Source: Desulfosoma caldarium (GTDB lineage Bacteria; Desulfobacterota; Syntrophobacteria; Syntrophobacterales; DSM-9756). Taken from it: 64,000 nt of DNA. The notes beneath the pieces were generated by a model. That model saw nothing but the letters and a program-made list of their open reading frames with translations, was not told the DNA's origin and searched no databases. Location: positions 62,001-126,000 of the forward strand of contig NZ_RJVA01000013.1 in the NCBI RefSeq assembly GCF_003751385.1. The letters are read 5' to 3'. Below are positions 52,748-61,706 of this stretch, one piece after another; the first letter of the stretch is position 1; each line of letters begins with the position of its first letter. The position numbers and the translations under genes are program-made.

Positions 52748-52767
52748 GGCGGACGCAGGGGTCTGCC
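52748..52767 (+). repeat. REP-like palindrome, diverged
   Basis: GGCGGAC and GTCTGCC around the same GCAGGG loop, one mismatch pair (G-T). It lies between the island and the rmuC start. The stretch 52541-52920 holds only these palindromes and no gene. Confidence 0.6.
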
Positions 52768-52920
52768 CCTGCACGGCGGCGACGTGGATGGGGCAAGGCC
52801 CCGTGGTTGGCCCGTGGCTCTGGACGTGGTAGGATCCCCGTAACAAAATCCTCCGCACGTTGCGGCAGATGGGGTCCAAAGCGCCATCGAGGCATCTTGA
52901 TGTTCATGGGAGGCGGGGCA

Positions 52921-54327
52921 ATGGACGTGCTTCACGGTGTGTATGCTTTGGCGGGGTTCCTCCTGGGTGGGCTCATCTTTGGACTCCTGGCGTGGACTCA
53001 AGCGCGTGGCTCTCATCGGGCGGCTCAGGAAGCGCTGGAACGGCGAGCCCTTGAGGCGGAAAATCGCGGCTCCGTTCTGGAAGCGACCGTGGCAGAACTT
53101 CGCGCCCAGTGTCAAACCCTGAGCGAGAAAACCGAGACGCTGCGAGAGGATTTGGCTGCCGAGCGCACGGCAAAGGTCAAGGCCGAAACGCGTTTGGCGG
53201 AAACCCTCAAGCGCCTCGAGGAAGAAAAGGCCCTTCTCGACGAAGCCAAGGCGCGTTTGACGGACACCTTCAAGGCCCTGGCCGGGGAGTCCCTTCAGAA
53301 CAGTTCTCAGGCTTTCTTGCAGCTGGCCAAAGAAGCTTTGGAAAAAGTTCTGGCCGAGGCGCGGGGCGATTTCGGTCGGCGCCAGGAAGCCATTCAAGGG
53401 TTGGTGAAACCTCTCGAAGACACGCTGGCAAAGTTTGAAGAGCACCTTCGGTCCATTGAAAAAAGCCGGCAGGAAGCCTATTCCGGGCTCACAGAACACC
53501 TGAGACTTCTGGCTGCGGGATACCAGAGTTTGCAAAAGGAAACGGCCAACCTGGTCAATGCCCTGCGGCGACCTCAGGTGCGCGGCCGCTGGGGGGAAAT
53601 GACCCTGCGTCGCGTTGTGGAACTGGCCGGCCTTTCCGAGCATTGCGACTTTTCGGAACAGGTCAGTAGCCACGGCGAAGACGGGCGCCTGCGCCCTGAC
53701 CTTGTGGTCCATTTGCCGGCAGGCCGGGACATCATCGTGGACGCTAAAGTCTCTCTAGAAGCCTACCTGGACGCCGTGGCTGCCGATTCCCATGAGAAAC
53801 GCCGAGATGCCCTCAAGAAGCACGCCACGCAGGTACGGGCCCACATGCACCTTCTGGCCGACAAGAAGTATTGGAAACAATTTGAAAACACACCCGAATT
53901 CGTGGTCATGTTTATTCCCGGAGAATCGTTTTTTAGTGCCGCATTGGATGCCGATCAAAGTCTTCTGGAGGATGCTCTCGGCAAGAAAGTGATCCTGGCC
54001 ACCCCGACAACCCTCATTGCCCTGCTGCGGGCCGTGGCCTATGGATGGCGCCAGGAACAGATGGCCAGAAACGCCATGGAGATCAGTGAATTAGGAAAAC
54101 TCCTTTATGAGCGCCTGAAAACCATGGCTAAGCACATGGCCGATATGGGCCGTCAACTGGACAACGCAACCAAAGCCTACAATAACACGGTAGGTTCTTT
54201 GGAAAGCCGGGTTCTGGCGGCCGCACGCCGGTTCAGGGACTTAGGGGCCGCTTCGGGCGACGAAATTCCCGCTTTGGTTCCCATCGAAACCACTCCGCGC
54301 GAGTTGAGCGCTCCGGATCTTTCCTGA
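52921..54327 (+). CDS. rmuC: DNA recombination protein RmuC homologue
   Basis: A 468-residue protein with an N-terminal membrane anchor ([19 protein letters not shown]), a long coiled coil (about 40-220) and the RmuC nuclease-like domain: [17 protein letters not shown] near 222-238, the Asp/Glu site region [21 protein letters not shown] near 260-280 and [11 protein letters not shown] near 330. RmuC limits recombination at short inverted repeats. The ATG at 52921 has GGGAGG upstream; two in-frame ATGs at 52900 and 52906 are alternatives. It marks the return to core genome. Confidence 0.88.
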   Translation: MDVLHGVYALAGFLLGGLIFGLLAWTQARGSHRAAQEALERRALEAENRGSVLEATVAELRAQCQTLSEKTETLREDLAAERTAKVKAETRLAETLKRLEEEKALLDEAKARLTDTFKALAGESLQNSSQAFLQLAKEALEKVLAEARGDFGRRQEAIQGLVKPLEDTLAKFEEHLRSIEKSRQEAYSGLTEHLRLLAAGYQSLQKETANLVNALRRPQVRGRWGEMTLRRVVELAGLSEHCDFSEQVSSHGEDGRLRPDLVVHLPAGRDIIVDAKVSLEAYLDAVAADSHEKRRDALKKHATQVRAHMHLLADKKYWKQFENTPEFVVMFIPGESFFSAALDADQSLLEDALGKKVILATPTTLIALLRAVAYGWRQEQMARNAMEISELGKLLYERLKTMAKHMADMGRQLDNATKAYNNTVGSLESRVLAAARRFRDLGAASGDEIPALVPIETTPRELSAPDLS

Positions 54328-54582
54328 CTCGGTCATGGCGGCCGGGTCAAAACCATTCCGGGATAGCCTGTGGGCGGATGCTGCGCCTTTCGGTGAGGCA
54401 GGGCTGACCCCACGAAGCCCTCAAAGCCCTAAACCCTCTATAACGCTTTGAGAGGATACCCCCGCGGTGTTGTCGATCGTGAAGCCCATCGTTATGTGTG
54501 GATGAGGCAAGGCATAGCCTGATCATGGGGGCGGCCCTTAGCTGAGAATGGCCCATGGCGATCATGAAGAGGGAGGACGCAA

Positions 54583-55308
54583 ATGCAGGAGCACAAGAAA
54601 TCTGAGATGAGTCGGCGAACGTTTCTTCAAGGCATGGCGACCGGGACGGCGATTTTGGCCATGCCGGGGGCCGTGCCACCGGCGTGGGCGCAGAAGATTC
54701 AGGGCTCCCCCGCCTGGGAGGTGCCGCCCTTGCCATATCCCGAAAATGCGCTGGAGCCCCATCTTTCGGGCAGGACACTTTCCTTTCACTACGGCAAACA
54801 CCATCTGGGCTATGCCGTCAATCTCAAAAAGCTGGTGCAGGGAACGCCTTTGGCTGTCATGAGCCTGGAAGAAATCATTAAGGCGACGGTGGACAAGCCG
54901 GAACAAAAGGCTGTTTTCAACAATGCCGCACAGGTGTGGAACCATACCTTCTACTGGCGCTGCATGCGTGCCGGGGGCGGCGGCCAACCCGATGTGAGCC
55001 TGACCCAAAGGTTCATCAAGGACTTTGGGAGTCCGCAGGCTTTTATGGAGCAGTTTCGCGCCGCCGCCGTGAGTCTTTTCGGCAGCGGTTGGGCCTGGCT
55101 TGTGGAAGAGGCCGGCGTGCTGAAGATCGTGCAGACGTCCAACGCCGATACACCCATTGCCCACGGTCAAAAGCCCTTGCTCACCATCGATGTCTGGGAG
55201 CATGCGTATTACCTGGATTACCAGAACCGCCGAGCAGACTATGTCCAGGCTTTCATGACGCACCTCGTTGACTGGTCTTTTGTGGCCAAGAACCTCGGCG
55301 TCGCATGA
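54583..55308 (+). CDS. Iron superoxide dismutase with Tat signal
   Basis: A 241-residue Fe/Mn-type superoxide dismutase whose N-terminus carries a twin-arginine signal SRRTFLQ (residues 10-16) followed by a hydrophobic stretch and AWAQ cleavage-like site near 38. Metal ligands lie in HYGKHHLG, WNHTFYW and DVWEHAYYLDY. The exported location would protect periplasmic iron-sulfur and haem proteins of an anaerobe. GGAGG precedes the ATG at 54583. Single gene. Confidence 0.9.
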   Translation: MQEHKKSEMSRRTFLQGMATGTAILAMPGAVPPAWAQKIQGSPAWEVPPLPYPENALEPHLSGRTLSFHYGKHHLGYAVNLKKLVQGTPLAVMSLEEIIKATVDKPEQKAVFNNAAQVWNHTFYWRCMRAGGGGQPDVSLTQRFIKDFGSPQAFMEQFRAAAVSLFGSGWAWLVEEAGVLKIVQTSNADTPIAHGQKPLLTIDVWEHAYYLDYQNRRADYVQAFMTHLVDWSFVAKNLGVA

Positions 55309-55436
55309 GTCGCCGCCGGCCGGGACCCCCTGCGGCCGCCGGAACGCGATGGAGCATCGAACCCGAGCCGCACGGGGTTTCGACGCCGGCGCCGCGTTAG
55401 TGCGATGAAGGCATCTATTCTTAGGTGGGGGGAAGA

Positions 55437-56888
55437 TCACCACTCAAAGCTTTGGATGACCAGAATGCTCCGCTGTCTGGCTTTTTCTAAGACGTCCTTT
55501 TTTGCGAAGTGGGTAACGATCACCGGAATCACCGGGCCGCCCAGAGCCTCTTCCACGGCGTCCATGGTTGCCTGGATCTGAGCGAGCTTTGCCCGATCGT
55601 CAAGGCGAAGCACGGATTCGCCCACCAAATGCCCCTCTTGTCCATCCTTACGCACACGGCCGAAAAAGTTGACCTCCCTGCCGGCGATTTCCGTGCGCAC
55701 AAGACGTTCCAGCACGACGATGCCGTGCCGCTCCCTAAGAAAATCCGGCAGGCGGCGGTAGGCTTCATTTTCCAAGGCATAGGCCATGGTGCGGGAAAGC
55801 CCTCCCACCTGGTCGCGTACAGCCCCCAAGCCGAACCCCAGCCGTTCGACGGTTTCCTGGAGCGCAATTTGAGCGGAGGCGAGCTCGTCTAAGCGTTTTT
55901 CCGTTCTTTCCTGGGCTTCGGCGAGGCGATCGACGCGTTCGGTGAGTGCATTGAGGCGCTGTTCAGTTTGGCTTTGAGCTTGAGCGAGCTCTTCAAGTCG
56001 GCGTTCCGTTCTTTCCTGGGCTTCGGCGAGGCGATCGACGCGTTCGGTGAGTGCAGAGAGTCGCTGTTCGGTTTGGCTTTGAGCTTGAGCGAGCTTTTCG
56101 AGTTGCTGTTCCGTTCTTTCCTGGGCTTCGGCGAGGCGATCGACGCGTTCGGTGAGGGCAGAGAGTCGCTGTTCGGTTTGGCTTTGAGCTTGAGCGAGTT
56201 CTTCGAGTTGCCGTTCCGTTCTTTCCTGGGCCTCGGCAAGGCGCTGGATGTGCTCGGAGAGGGCCGATAGATGTTGTTCGGTCCTTTCCTGGGCTTCGGC
56301 GAGTCGCTGGATCGTATCGGCAAAGACGTGCAGTCGCTGTTCAGTTTGGCTTTGAGCTTGAGCAAGCTCTTCGAGTCGGCGTTCCGTTCTTTCCTGGGCC
56401 TCGGCAAGGCGCTGGACGTGCTCGGTGAGGGCCGATAGATGTTGATCGGTCCTTTCCTGGGCTTCGGCGAGTCGCTGGATCGTATCGGCAAAGACGTGAA
56501 GTCGCTGTTCGGTTTGGCTTTGTGCTTGAGCGAGCTTTTCGAGTTGCCGTTCCGTTCTTTCCTGGGCTTGGGCGAGGGCACAGAGGCGCTGTTCGGTTTG
56601 GGTCTGAGTTTCGGCGAGTCGCTGTTCGGTTCGTGCTTGCGCATCGGCAAGGCTTTGCAAGGATTGCGCCGTAAACTCTTGGGCTGCGGCAAGCCTTTTG
56701 ACCACATTGGTGAGTTCGTCAAAGGCCTCTCGAGTGACGGATTCTTCCTGCACCTTTTGACTTGCCATTTCCTCCATTACAGCAAGAAGAGCGTCTCGAA
56801 CGGCCGGCTCCAGTGCACTGAGTTTTTTCATCAAAGCCACGGAAGGCATTTCGATGGTTTTCCCCTTTTGCGATCGTACTAACGTCAT
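55437..56888 (-). CDS. Coiled-coil repeat protein with C-terminal nuclease-like domain
   Basis: A 483-residue protein. Residues about 60-360 are a near-perfect tandem of heptad-based units of 21 and 35 residues built from LAEAQERTE, LAQAQSQTEQRL and ALTERVDR. The C-terminal 120 residues (RRLPDFLRERHGIVV, REVNFFGRVRKD, HLVGESVLRLDD) resemble the PD-(D/E)XK-like end of DUF3782-type coiled-coil proteins. The copies are very similar at the DNA level, so unit number may vary between strains. Function unknown; the architecture suggests a long rod carrying a nuclease. Confidence 0.7.
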   Translation of the reverse strand: MTLVRSQKGKTIEMPSVALMKKLSALEPAVRDALLAVMEEMASQKVQEESVTREAFDELTNVVKRLAAAQEFTAQSLQSLADAQARTEQRLAETQTQTEQRLCALAQAQERTERQLEKLAQAQSQTEQRLHVFADTIQRLAEAQERTDQHLSALTEHVQRLAEAQERTERRLEELAQAQSQTEQRLHVFADTIQRLAEAQERTEQHLSALSEHIQRLAEAQERTERQLEELAQAQSQTEQRLSALTERVDRLAEAQERTEQQLEKLAQAQSQTEQRLSALTERVDRLAEAQERTERRLEELAQAQSQTEQRLNALTERVDRLAEAQERTEKRLDELASAQIALQETVERLGFGLGAVRDQVGGLSRTMAYALENEAYRRLPDFLRERHGIVVLERLVRTEIAGREVNFFGRVRKDGQEGHLVGESVLRLDDRAKLAQIQATMDAVEEALGGPVIPVIVTHFAKKDVLEKARQRSILVIQSFEW

Positions 56889-57060
56889 TTTCGTTTAAAC
56901 ATACCAAATTTAAGAAACGCGACAACCCAAAAGGCCATACTCCCGGCCGTGCGGCCACGTAAAGGGGCCGTGACGGTCGGGTCTAGATTTCACAAAGCCA
57001 TTGGGCCGGGGTGATGTCAGCCATACGCCCTCTGATGCAGACCGGGGAAAGAAGATGACC

Positions 57061-57885
57061 TCAGTGGCGGTTGATGGGCTGGCGGCCGGGATCTCCCGTG
57101 ATCGGAAGCACAAGAAGGTTCCCAAGGCCGAGCCGCGTGGGGTCCCGAAACTGACTCAAACCGAGCGTCATGCCGTCGTGCCCCTTTTCCGGCTGGGCCT
57201 TGTAGGTGCCGAACAGGCGATCCCACCAGGAAAGGCAAAACCCGAAATTGCTGTGGGTTTCTCGAATAATCACCGAATGGTGCACGCGATGCATGTCGGG
57301 AGTCACCAAGACCAGCCGAAGGATGCGATCGACCATGCGAGGAAGCTTTAGGTTGGCATGATTGAAGACCGAGCATCCGTTCAGCACAACTTCAAAAAGC
57401 ACCACGGCCGTCACCGGGGCTCCCAAGGCGGCCACGGCAGCGCTCTTGAGTCCTGCCGAAAGGAAAATTTCCACAGGATGAAAGCGAACCCCCGTGGTGC
57501 AGTCCAGGTCCAGGTCCGCATGGTGCACCATGTGCAAGCGCCACAGGCTGGGCAGTGCGTGGGTCAAAACGTGCTGCAGGTAAATCACGCCGTCCAGCGC
57601 TATCACGCTCAGGAGCACCCCAGCGCCTGGGGAAAGGTCCAGGGCGGGCAAAAGGCCCCAACCGTGCCGAGCCGCCACGGCGGCGATCCCGGCAGGAACC
57701 AAGGGAGAAGCGGCCCGGGTCAATAGATTTCCTAGCCCGATCATGGCCAGATTGCTCACCCATCGCCCTGTTTTGGGCTGGGTGCGCCGGCGCCGAGGAA
57801 AGACGGCTTCCAAAATCGCCACGGCCGCAAATACGGCAAGAAAACACGCCATACGAACGCGCCATTCTAGAACATCGGGCTCCAT
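57061..57885 (-). CDS. Sterol desaturase/fatty acid hydroxylase family membrane protein
   Basis: A 274-residue integral membrane di-iron oxygenase-like protein. Histidine motifs HVLTHALPSLWRLHMVHH (two clusters) and HRVHHS with NFGFCLSWWDRLFGTY complete the eight-His pattern. I chose the ATG at 57885, with GAGGGAG eight bases upstream, over a frame extending to 58050. The family hydroxylates or desaturates lipids using oxygen, which is unusual for a strict anaerobe. Divergent from the marR gene. Confidence 0.82.
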   Translation of the reverse strand: MEPDVLEWRVRMACFLAVFAAVAILEAVFPRRRRTQPKTGRWVSNLAMIGLGNLLTRAASPLVPAGIAAVAARHGWGLLPALDLSPGAGVLLSVIALDGVIYLQHVLTHALPSLWRLHMVHHADLDLDCTTGVRFHPVEIFLSAGLKSAAVAALGAPVTAVVLFEVVLNGCSVFNHANLKLPRMVDRILRLVLVTPDMHRVHHSVIIRETHSNFGFCLSWWDRLFGTYKAQPEKGHDGMTLGLSQFRDPTRLGLGNLLVLPITGDPGRQPINRH

Positions 57886-58115
57886 CGCGAACTCCCTCAT
57901 CGCAAGGGTCTCTGCCATGCCCGTTGGGTTGCCTTTGACCAGGCCTTTTCTTCGAAGCCGTGGGCGCCGTGAAGCGCAAGTGGCCCACACGCTGCGGTGC
58001 AAAACACGTCCTCCACCGTGGCCCCCCTGCAGCCTCACTGACACATTCAAGGCCCCTTTTCAAGAGTCCCCACCCGGATGGAACACAAGGCAGCCCTGAG
58101 GCCGCAACTTTTTCC

Positions 58116-58159
58116 TTGACTCGAGCACATTTTTCGGTTCATATGTTCACACTATGAAC
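58116..58159 (+). promoter_or_regulatory. Promoter with overlapping MarR-type operator
   Basis: TTGACT at 58116-58121 and TCATAT at 58139-58144 (17-base spacer) form a plausible promoter. An inverted repeat GTTCATA-N9-TATGAAC at 58137-58159 covers the -10 and the marR ATG, as expected of autorepression. The same half site recurs before the next gene. Confidence 0.55.
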
Positions 58160-58630
58160 GATAAGAATTTTACTCGAGATGACTATTTTCGATTTCAAGT
58201 GCAGCGGTTCCAGGCGCTCATGCAGGAGGTGGTCCGGTGCTGCGAGGGGCGGGCGGCGGATCTTTCCAAGAAGTTTGGCCTTCCCGATGCGGAATTGCGC
58301 TGCCTAATGCTCTTTCGCGAAGACAAGTACCTGACGGCCAAAGGGATTGCCCTAAAGATGGACGTGGCCAAGAGCCGCGTCACCAAGATCGTCAATGGGT
58401 TGTTGGACAAGGGCCTGGTGCAGTGCATCGACGATCCGGCCGACGGCCGCATCAAACTGATCAGCCTTACCCCAAAGGGCCGGGCTAAGTGCGACGAAAT
58501 GGCGGCTTTCATCACGGCACTTCATGAAATGATCCTCCAGGAACTGGAGCCGGAAGAGCGCACACAGGTGCTGAGGGTTCTGGAACGATTGCGCACGAGC
58601 ATGGAAGCGGTCAAGCAAAAGGTGTTCTAA
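58154..58630 (+). CDS. MarR-family transcriptional regulator
   Basis: A 158-residue winged-helix dimeric regulator. The DNA-binding region reads LTAKGIALKMDVAKSRVTKIVNGLLDKGLV (about 55-85), followed by the wing DDPADGRIKLISLTPKGRA. Ligands are unknown; MarR proteins often respond to phenolics, oxidants or sulfur compounds. No Shine-Dalgarno sequence lies before 58154; with the promoter proposed, the transcript would be nearly leaderless. It probably controls itself and the DsrE-like gene. Confidence 0.9.
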   Translation: MNDKNFTRDDYFRFQVQRFQALMQEVVRCCEGRAADLSKKFGLPDAELRCLMLFREDKYLTAKGIALKMDVAKSRVTKIVNGLLDKGLVQCIDDPADGRIKLISLTPKGRAKCDEMAAFITALHEMILQELEPEERTQVLRVLERLRTSMEAVKQKVF

Positions 58631-58644
58631 GGTTTTTTTTGCGG

Positions 58645-58661
58645 CATATGATTCATAGTGT
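58645..58661 (+). promoter_or_regulatory. Second half-operator before the DsrE-like gene
   Basis: CATATG followed by ATTCATAGTGT. TTCATAGTGT is the exact reverse complement of ACACTATGAA in the marR operator. It lies 18 bases before the AAAGGAGG of the DsrE-like gene, so the regulator may act there too. Confidence 0.45.
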
Positions 58662-58679
58662 TAACTAAAGGAGGCGCTG

Positions 58680-59237
58680 ATGACACACGATTTGGCGGCG
58701 GTGGAAAAACAGCTGGCGGAAATGCGAGCTCAACTGGACGCCCTTCAGGAAAAGGTGCCGTCCAACAAGCTTGCCATGGTGGTTTTCAGCGGTGATCTGG
58801 ACCGCGCTTTGGCGGCTTTCATCATTGCGACGGGCGCGGCGGCCATGGACATGGAGGTGGTCATGTTTTTCACCTTCTGGGCCACGCCGATTTTGCGCGA
58901 CCCTGCTAAGAAGGTGGAAGACAAGGATTTCATGGGCAAGATGTTCGGCACCATGCTGCCCAAGGGGGCCCGTTCTGTAAAGCTGTCCAAGATGAATATG
59001 GGCGGCTTGGGCACGGCCATGATGAAGAACCTCATGAAGCAGAAGAACGTGGCCAGCTTGGAGCAGATGATCGCCGTGGCGGGAGAATTGGGAGTGCGGA
59101 TTTATGTGTGCACACTTTCCATGGAGCTCATGGGGTTCAAGCGGGAAGAGATGATAGCGTATCCGGCCTTGGATTTTTGTGGCGTGGGCACATTTCTAGG
59201 AGAAGCCATGGACAGCCGCGTGCAGCTTTTCATTTAG
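58680..59237 (+). CDS. DsrE/DsrF/DrsH-like sulfur-relay family protein
   Basis: A 185-residue protein of the DsrE/F/H-like superfamily. An N-terminal coiled helix precedes a Rossmann-like core: LAMVVFSGDLDRALAAFIIA, then VVMFFTFWATPILRD, and a C-terminal part with RIYVCTLSMELMGF in which the Cys could carry persulfide. Family members handle sulfur transfer together with TusA. A strong AAAGGAGG precedes the ATG. It shares an operator motif with the upstream marR gene, and a TusA remnant follows. Confidence 0.82.
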   Translation: MTHDLAAVEKQLAEMRAQLDALQEKVPSNKLAMVVFSGDLDRALAAFIIATGAAAMDMEVVMFFTFWATPILRDPAKKVEDKDFMGKMFGTMLPKGARSVKLSKMNMGGLGTAMMKNLMKQKNVASLEQMIAVAGELGVRIYVCTLSMELMGFKREEMIAYPALDFCGVGTFLGEAMDSRVQLFI

Positions 59238-59339
59238 ATCCTCGGTCCACTGGAGAGCGAGGGGAAATTGGGGACGTGTCCCCGCATCGATAAAGGGCGA
59301 ATGGATGATGGGCGAGACCTTTCGAGCAGGCAAGGTCTC

Positions 59340-59460
59340 ATGGATTTGCAAGGGTTGCTGTGTCCCACGCCGGGGGTGAAGGTGAGCAAGGGAATCATGG
59401 ATCTTACGGTGGGGCAGATCCTGGGCGTGGATGACAAGGGCACGGCAGTGGATCAACCGG
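59340..59460 (+). pseudogene. TusA-like sulfurtransferase fragment
   Basis: From ATG 59340 the frame gives MDLQGLLCPTPGVKVSKGIM and DLTVGQILGVDDKG, the N-terminal half of TusA (CP.P motif with the catalytic Cys). After about residue 40 it runs into unrelated outer-membrane protein sequence, so the TusA C-terminal half is missing. It would fit functionally with the DsrE-like gene upstream. Confidence 0.65.
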
Positions 59461-60288
59461 GGTTTTACAACTTTGGTCCCATGGGATCTTTCCCCTTGGT
59501 TGCCGGGGCCTACAGCGAACCGGCCATCATGAAATTCGCTCCGGCCGTTGCCTTGCAGCTTTTGATAAGTTTTCCTTCGGCATAGCGCTTCACGTGGACG
59601 ACGCCACCCTGGACCTTCGCCAGAGTTTGTCGTCCGGCTACGACATGGGCGTCCAACTGGGCATGATCGACAAAGCGACGGATCGTGTCTTCCTCGGTTT
59701 CAGCGACACTTCACCCCAAAATGTCAACCGCGACGAGATGGCCGACTTCGACGGGGACGGCAGCCTTGATCGCCTCAATTTGGAATCGCCGCAACAGATC
59801 GCCTTTGGGGGCGCCTACCGTGTCAACAACAAATTGCTGCTGGAAGCCGACGTGAAATGGTTGAACTGGTCGGATGCCAACGGCTATGAGGATTTCCATT
59901 GGAAAGACATGTGGCTACTGGGCGCAGGAGTCCAGTCTAAACCCACCACCAAGCAGACCCCGCGTGCCGGTTCCTGTTACGGAGAAAACCTCTTGAAACC
60001 CACGATGGTTTCAACAGGCAGGTGCCGGTGTCTGTTCAGGGAAAAACCATGTCCACCTATGACGATGAATCTTTCCGAATCGTCGTAGTTCCCGCCATCG
60101 TGGAACATCATCTGACCTTCGGGATCGGCTATCATGTCACACCACGGTTTTCGGCGCATGCAGGCCTTGTTCATGCTCTCAAAAAGAGTGTGAACGAGTC
60201 GGGAACCGACATCACCGGGCAGCCGGTGGAAATGAAATCAACCTTGAGCGAAAACATTGTGGCCTTCGGCTTTACGTGGCGCTTTTGA
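59455..60288 (+). pseudogene. FadL-family outer-membrane transporter, truncated and frameshifted
   Basis: Pieces in three frames follow the C-terminal half of an OMPP1/FadL barrel: GFYNFGPMGSFPLVAGAYSE, then after a shift near 59565 ALHVDDATLDLRQSLSSGYD, QQIAFGGAYRVNNKLLLEAD and VKWLNWSDANGY, and after another near 60000 FRIVVVPAIVEHHLTFGIGY to FGFTWRF with the terminal Phe of outer-membrane proteins. The N-terminal half, signal peptide and hatch are absent. Confidence 0.65.
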
Positions 60289-60469
60289 GAAATGCTGTGG
60301 CCGGGGCGCCGGCCGGCGCTTTTCCCTGGGAAAAGATTCTCGGGGGGCGCCTCGGCTCTGTGCCGAAACGATTCCGACGAAACCCGGTTGTCCTCGGCGC
60401 GCCGCAAAGCTATATCCATGGGCGTGGTGCGGCACGCAAATGGAGACGATGGATGGAAAGGGGCCAACC

Positions 60470-61249
60470 ATGCTTAAGGCAGTGTTCGTGACGGCGCGGG
60501 ATATTCCGGATCTGTGGTACCAGCTGGTGCGCAAGGCCGTAGAGGAAGGCCGGGAATACAAGGTCGACAAGGGCAGCACGCCCACCAAGCGATGGGAGCT
60601 AGACTTTGTGTCGGCCCAGATCACGCATCCGGGTTCGCGTCCCCTGGAACCCGATATTCCTCCCGGCGTGGGCATTCCCAATCCCGTGGAGCCGGGCTAT
60701 GCGGAAAAATACCTTCCCTACTACATGACGGATGTGGTCCAACCCGGAGAACACTACACCTACGGGCAGGATTTGGCCTGGCAAATCGAATGGGTTATCG
60801 ATTACTACCGCAAGAACGGCCCTGGCACCAAGCACTGCTACATGACCGTCGGGCGTCCCGAAAGCTTACTCTTTTACGATGAGTCCGTGGACTATGAAGA
60901 TGTGATTCGCGTCACGGATCGGGCCACGGGAAAGATGCTTCGCGAGCGATCCATTTCCAACGCCTTCAACAAAAAAGAACCCGGAACGACCCAGTGTCTG
61001 CGCGGTGTGGACACGGCCATCAAATACGGCAAGCTGCACTTCAGCGTTCATTTTCGTAGCTGGAACCTGTGGAACGGGCTTCCCGCCAATCTGGCGTGCC
61101 TGCAGTTGGTCAAGGAATACATGGCACAGCAGATCGGCGTGGAAGATGGTGAAATGTTTGTCACGTGTCTGAAACTGGGTCTGGCCGAAGCCTATTTTGA
61201 CCTGGCGCGGTTGCGCCTCTACCTCAACACGCCACGAAACGCCTCTTAG
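60470..61249 (+). CDS. Thymidylate synthase-family protein (archaeal-like)
   Basis: A 259-residue ThyA-superfamily protein that resembles archaeal thymidylate synthase or dCMP hydroxymethylase more than E. coli ThyA. The core reads [20 protein letters not shown], then [20 protein letters not shown], where the RSWxLWxGLPxN loop is the nucleotide-binding element. The catalytic Cys is likely that of TQCLRG, but I assign this with caution. GGAAAGGGG precedes the ATG at 60470. No folA or thyX is visible. Confidence 0.72.
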   Translation: MLKAVFVTARDIPDLWYQLVRKAVEEGREYKVDKGSTPTKRWELDFVSAQITHPGSRPLEPDIPPGVGIPNPVEPGYAEKYLPYYMTDVVQPGEHYTYGQDLAWQIEWVIDYYRKNGPGTKHCYMTVGRPESLLFYDESVDYEDVIRVTDRATGKMLRERSISNAFNKKEPGTTQCLRGVDTAIKYGKLHFSVHFRSWNLWNGLPANLACLQLVKEYMAQQIGVEDGEMFVTCLKLGLAEAYFDLARLRLYLNTPRNAS

Positions 61250-61566
61250 CCCAGCCGCACCGCCGTGCCGCTCACGCTCACCATGAGCATGCCGTTCTTT
61301 TGCCCCAGCACCTCGTAGTCGATGTCCACGCCCACCACGGCGTCCGCTCCCAAGCTGAGCGCGGCGGCCCTGATCTCTTCCAAGGCCGTCTCTCGAGCCT
61401 TGCGCAGTTCCTTTTCGTAAGCCGCCGCTCGGCCGCCCACAATGTCTCGAATGCCCGCAAAAAGATCGCGAAAAAGATTGGCTCCCATGATGGCTTCGCC
61501 TGTGACGATGCCAAGATAGGCTGTGATGCTGCGTCCTTCCACGTTCGGGGTCGTGGTGAGGATCAT
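61246..61566 (-). CDS. YbjQ/UPF0145 family protein
   Basis: A 106-residue protein of the YbjQ fold: [20 protein letters not shown], then [20 protein letters not shown] and [15 protein letters not shown], the conserved signature. It forms small oligomers of unknown function and has been called a heavy-metal-binding domain. Its stop lies four bases inside the end of the thymidylate synthase-family gene on the other strand. Confidence 0.88.
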   Translation of the reverse strand: MILTTTPNVEGRSITAYLGIVTGEAIMGANLFRDLFAGIRDIVGGRAAAYEKELRKARETALEEIRAAALSLGADAVVGVDIDYEVLGQKNGMLMVSVSGTAVRLG

Positions 61567-61706
61567 GGCTTATCCTCCGTCCATTTTGGGTTGCCCTGCC
61601 TGTTTAACTTGGTTACTTTTACGCTTACGAAATTGGTTTGAGAAAAACAACGGGTTTCGCGCGCCTTGAGTGGCGTGAAATTTTGGAGCTGAAAGGAAGA
61701 GAAGCC

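Noticed and set aside
52495-53712. Minus-strand frame of 405 codons across the rmuC 5' region
   Set aside because: Overlaps RmuC and the REP palindromes; composition is that of a shadow.
55900-56640. Dense short repeats that could be taken for a CRISPR array
   Set aside because: The repeats are in-frame heptad units of a coiled-coil gene with no unique spacers; no cas genes are present and no CRISPR-like array appears anywhere in the window.
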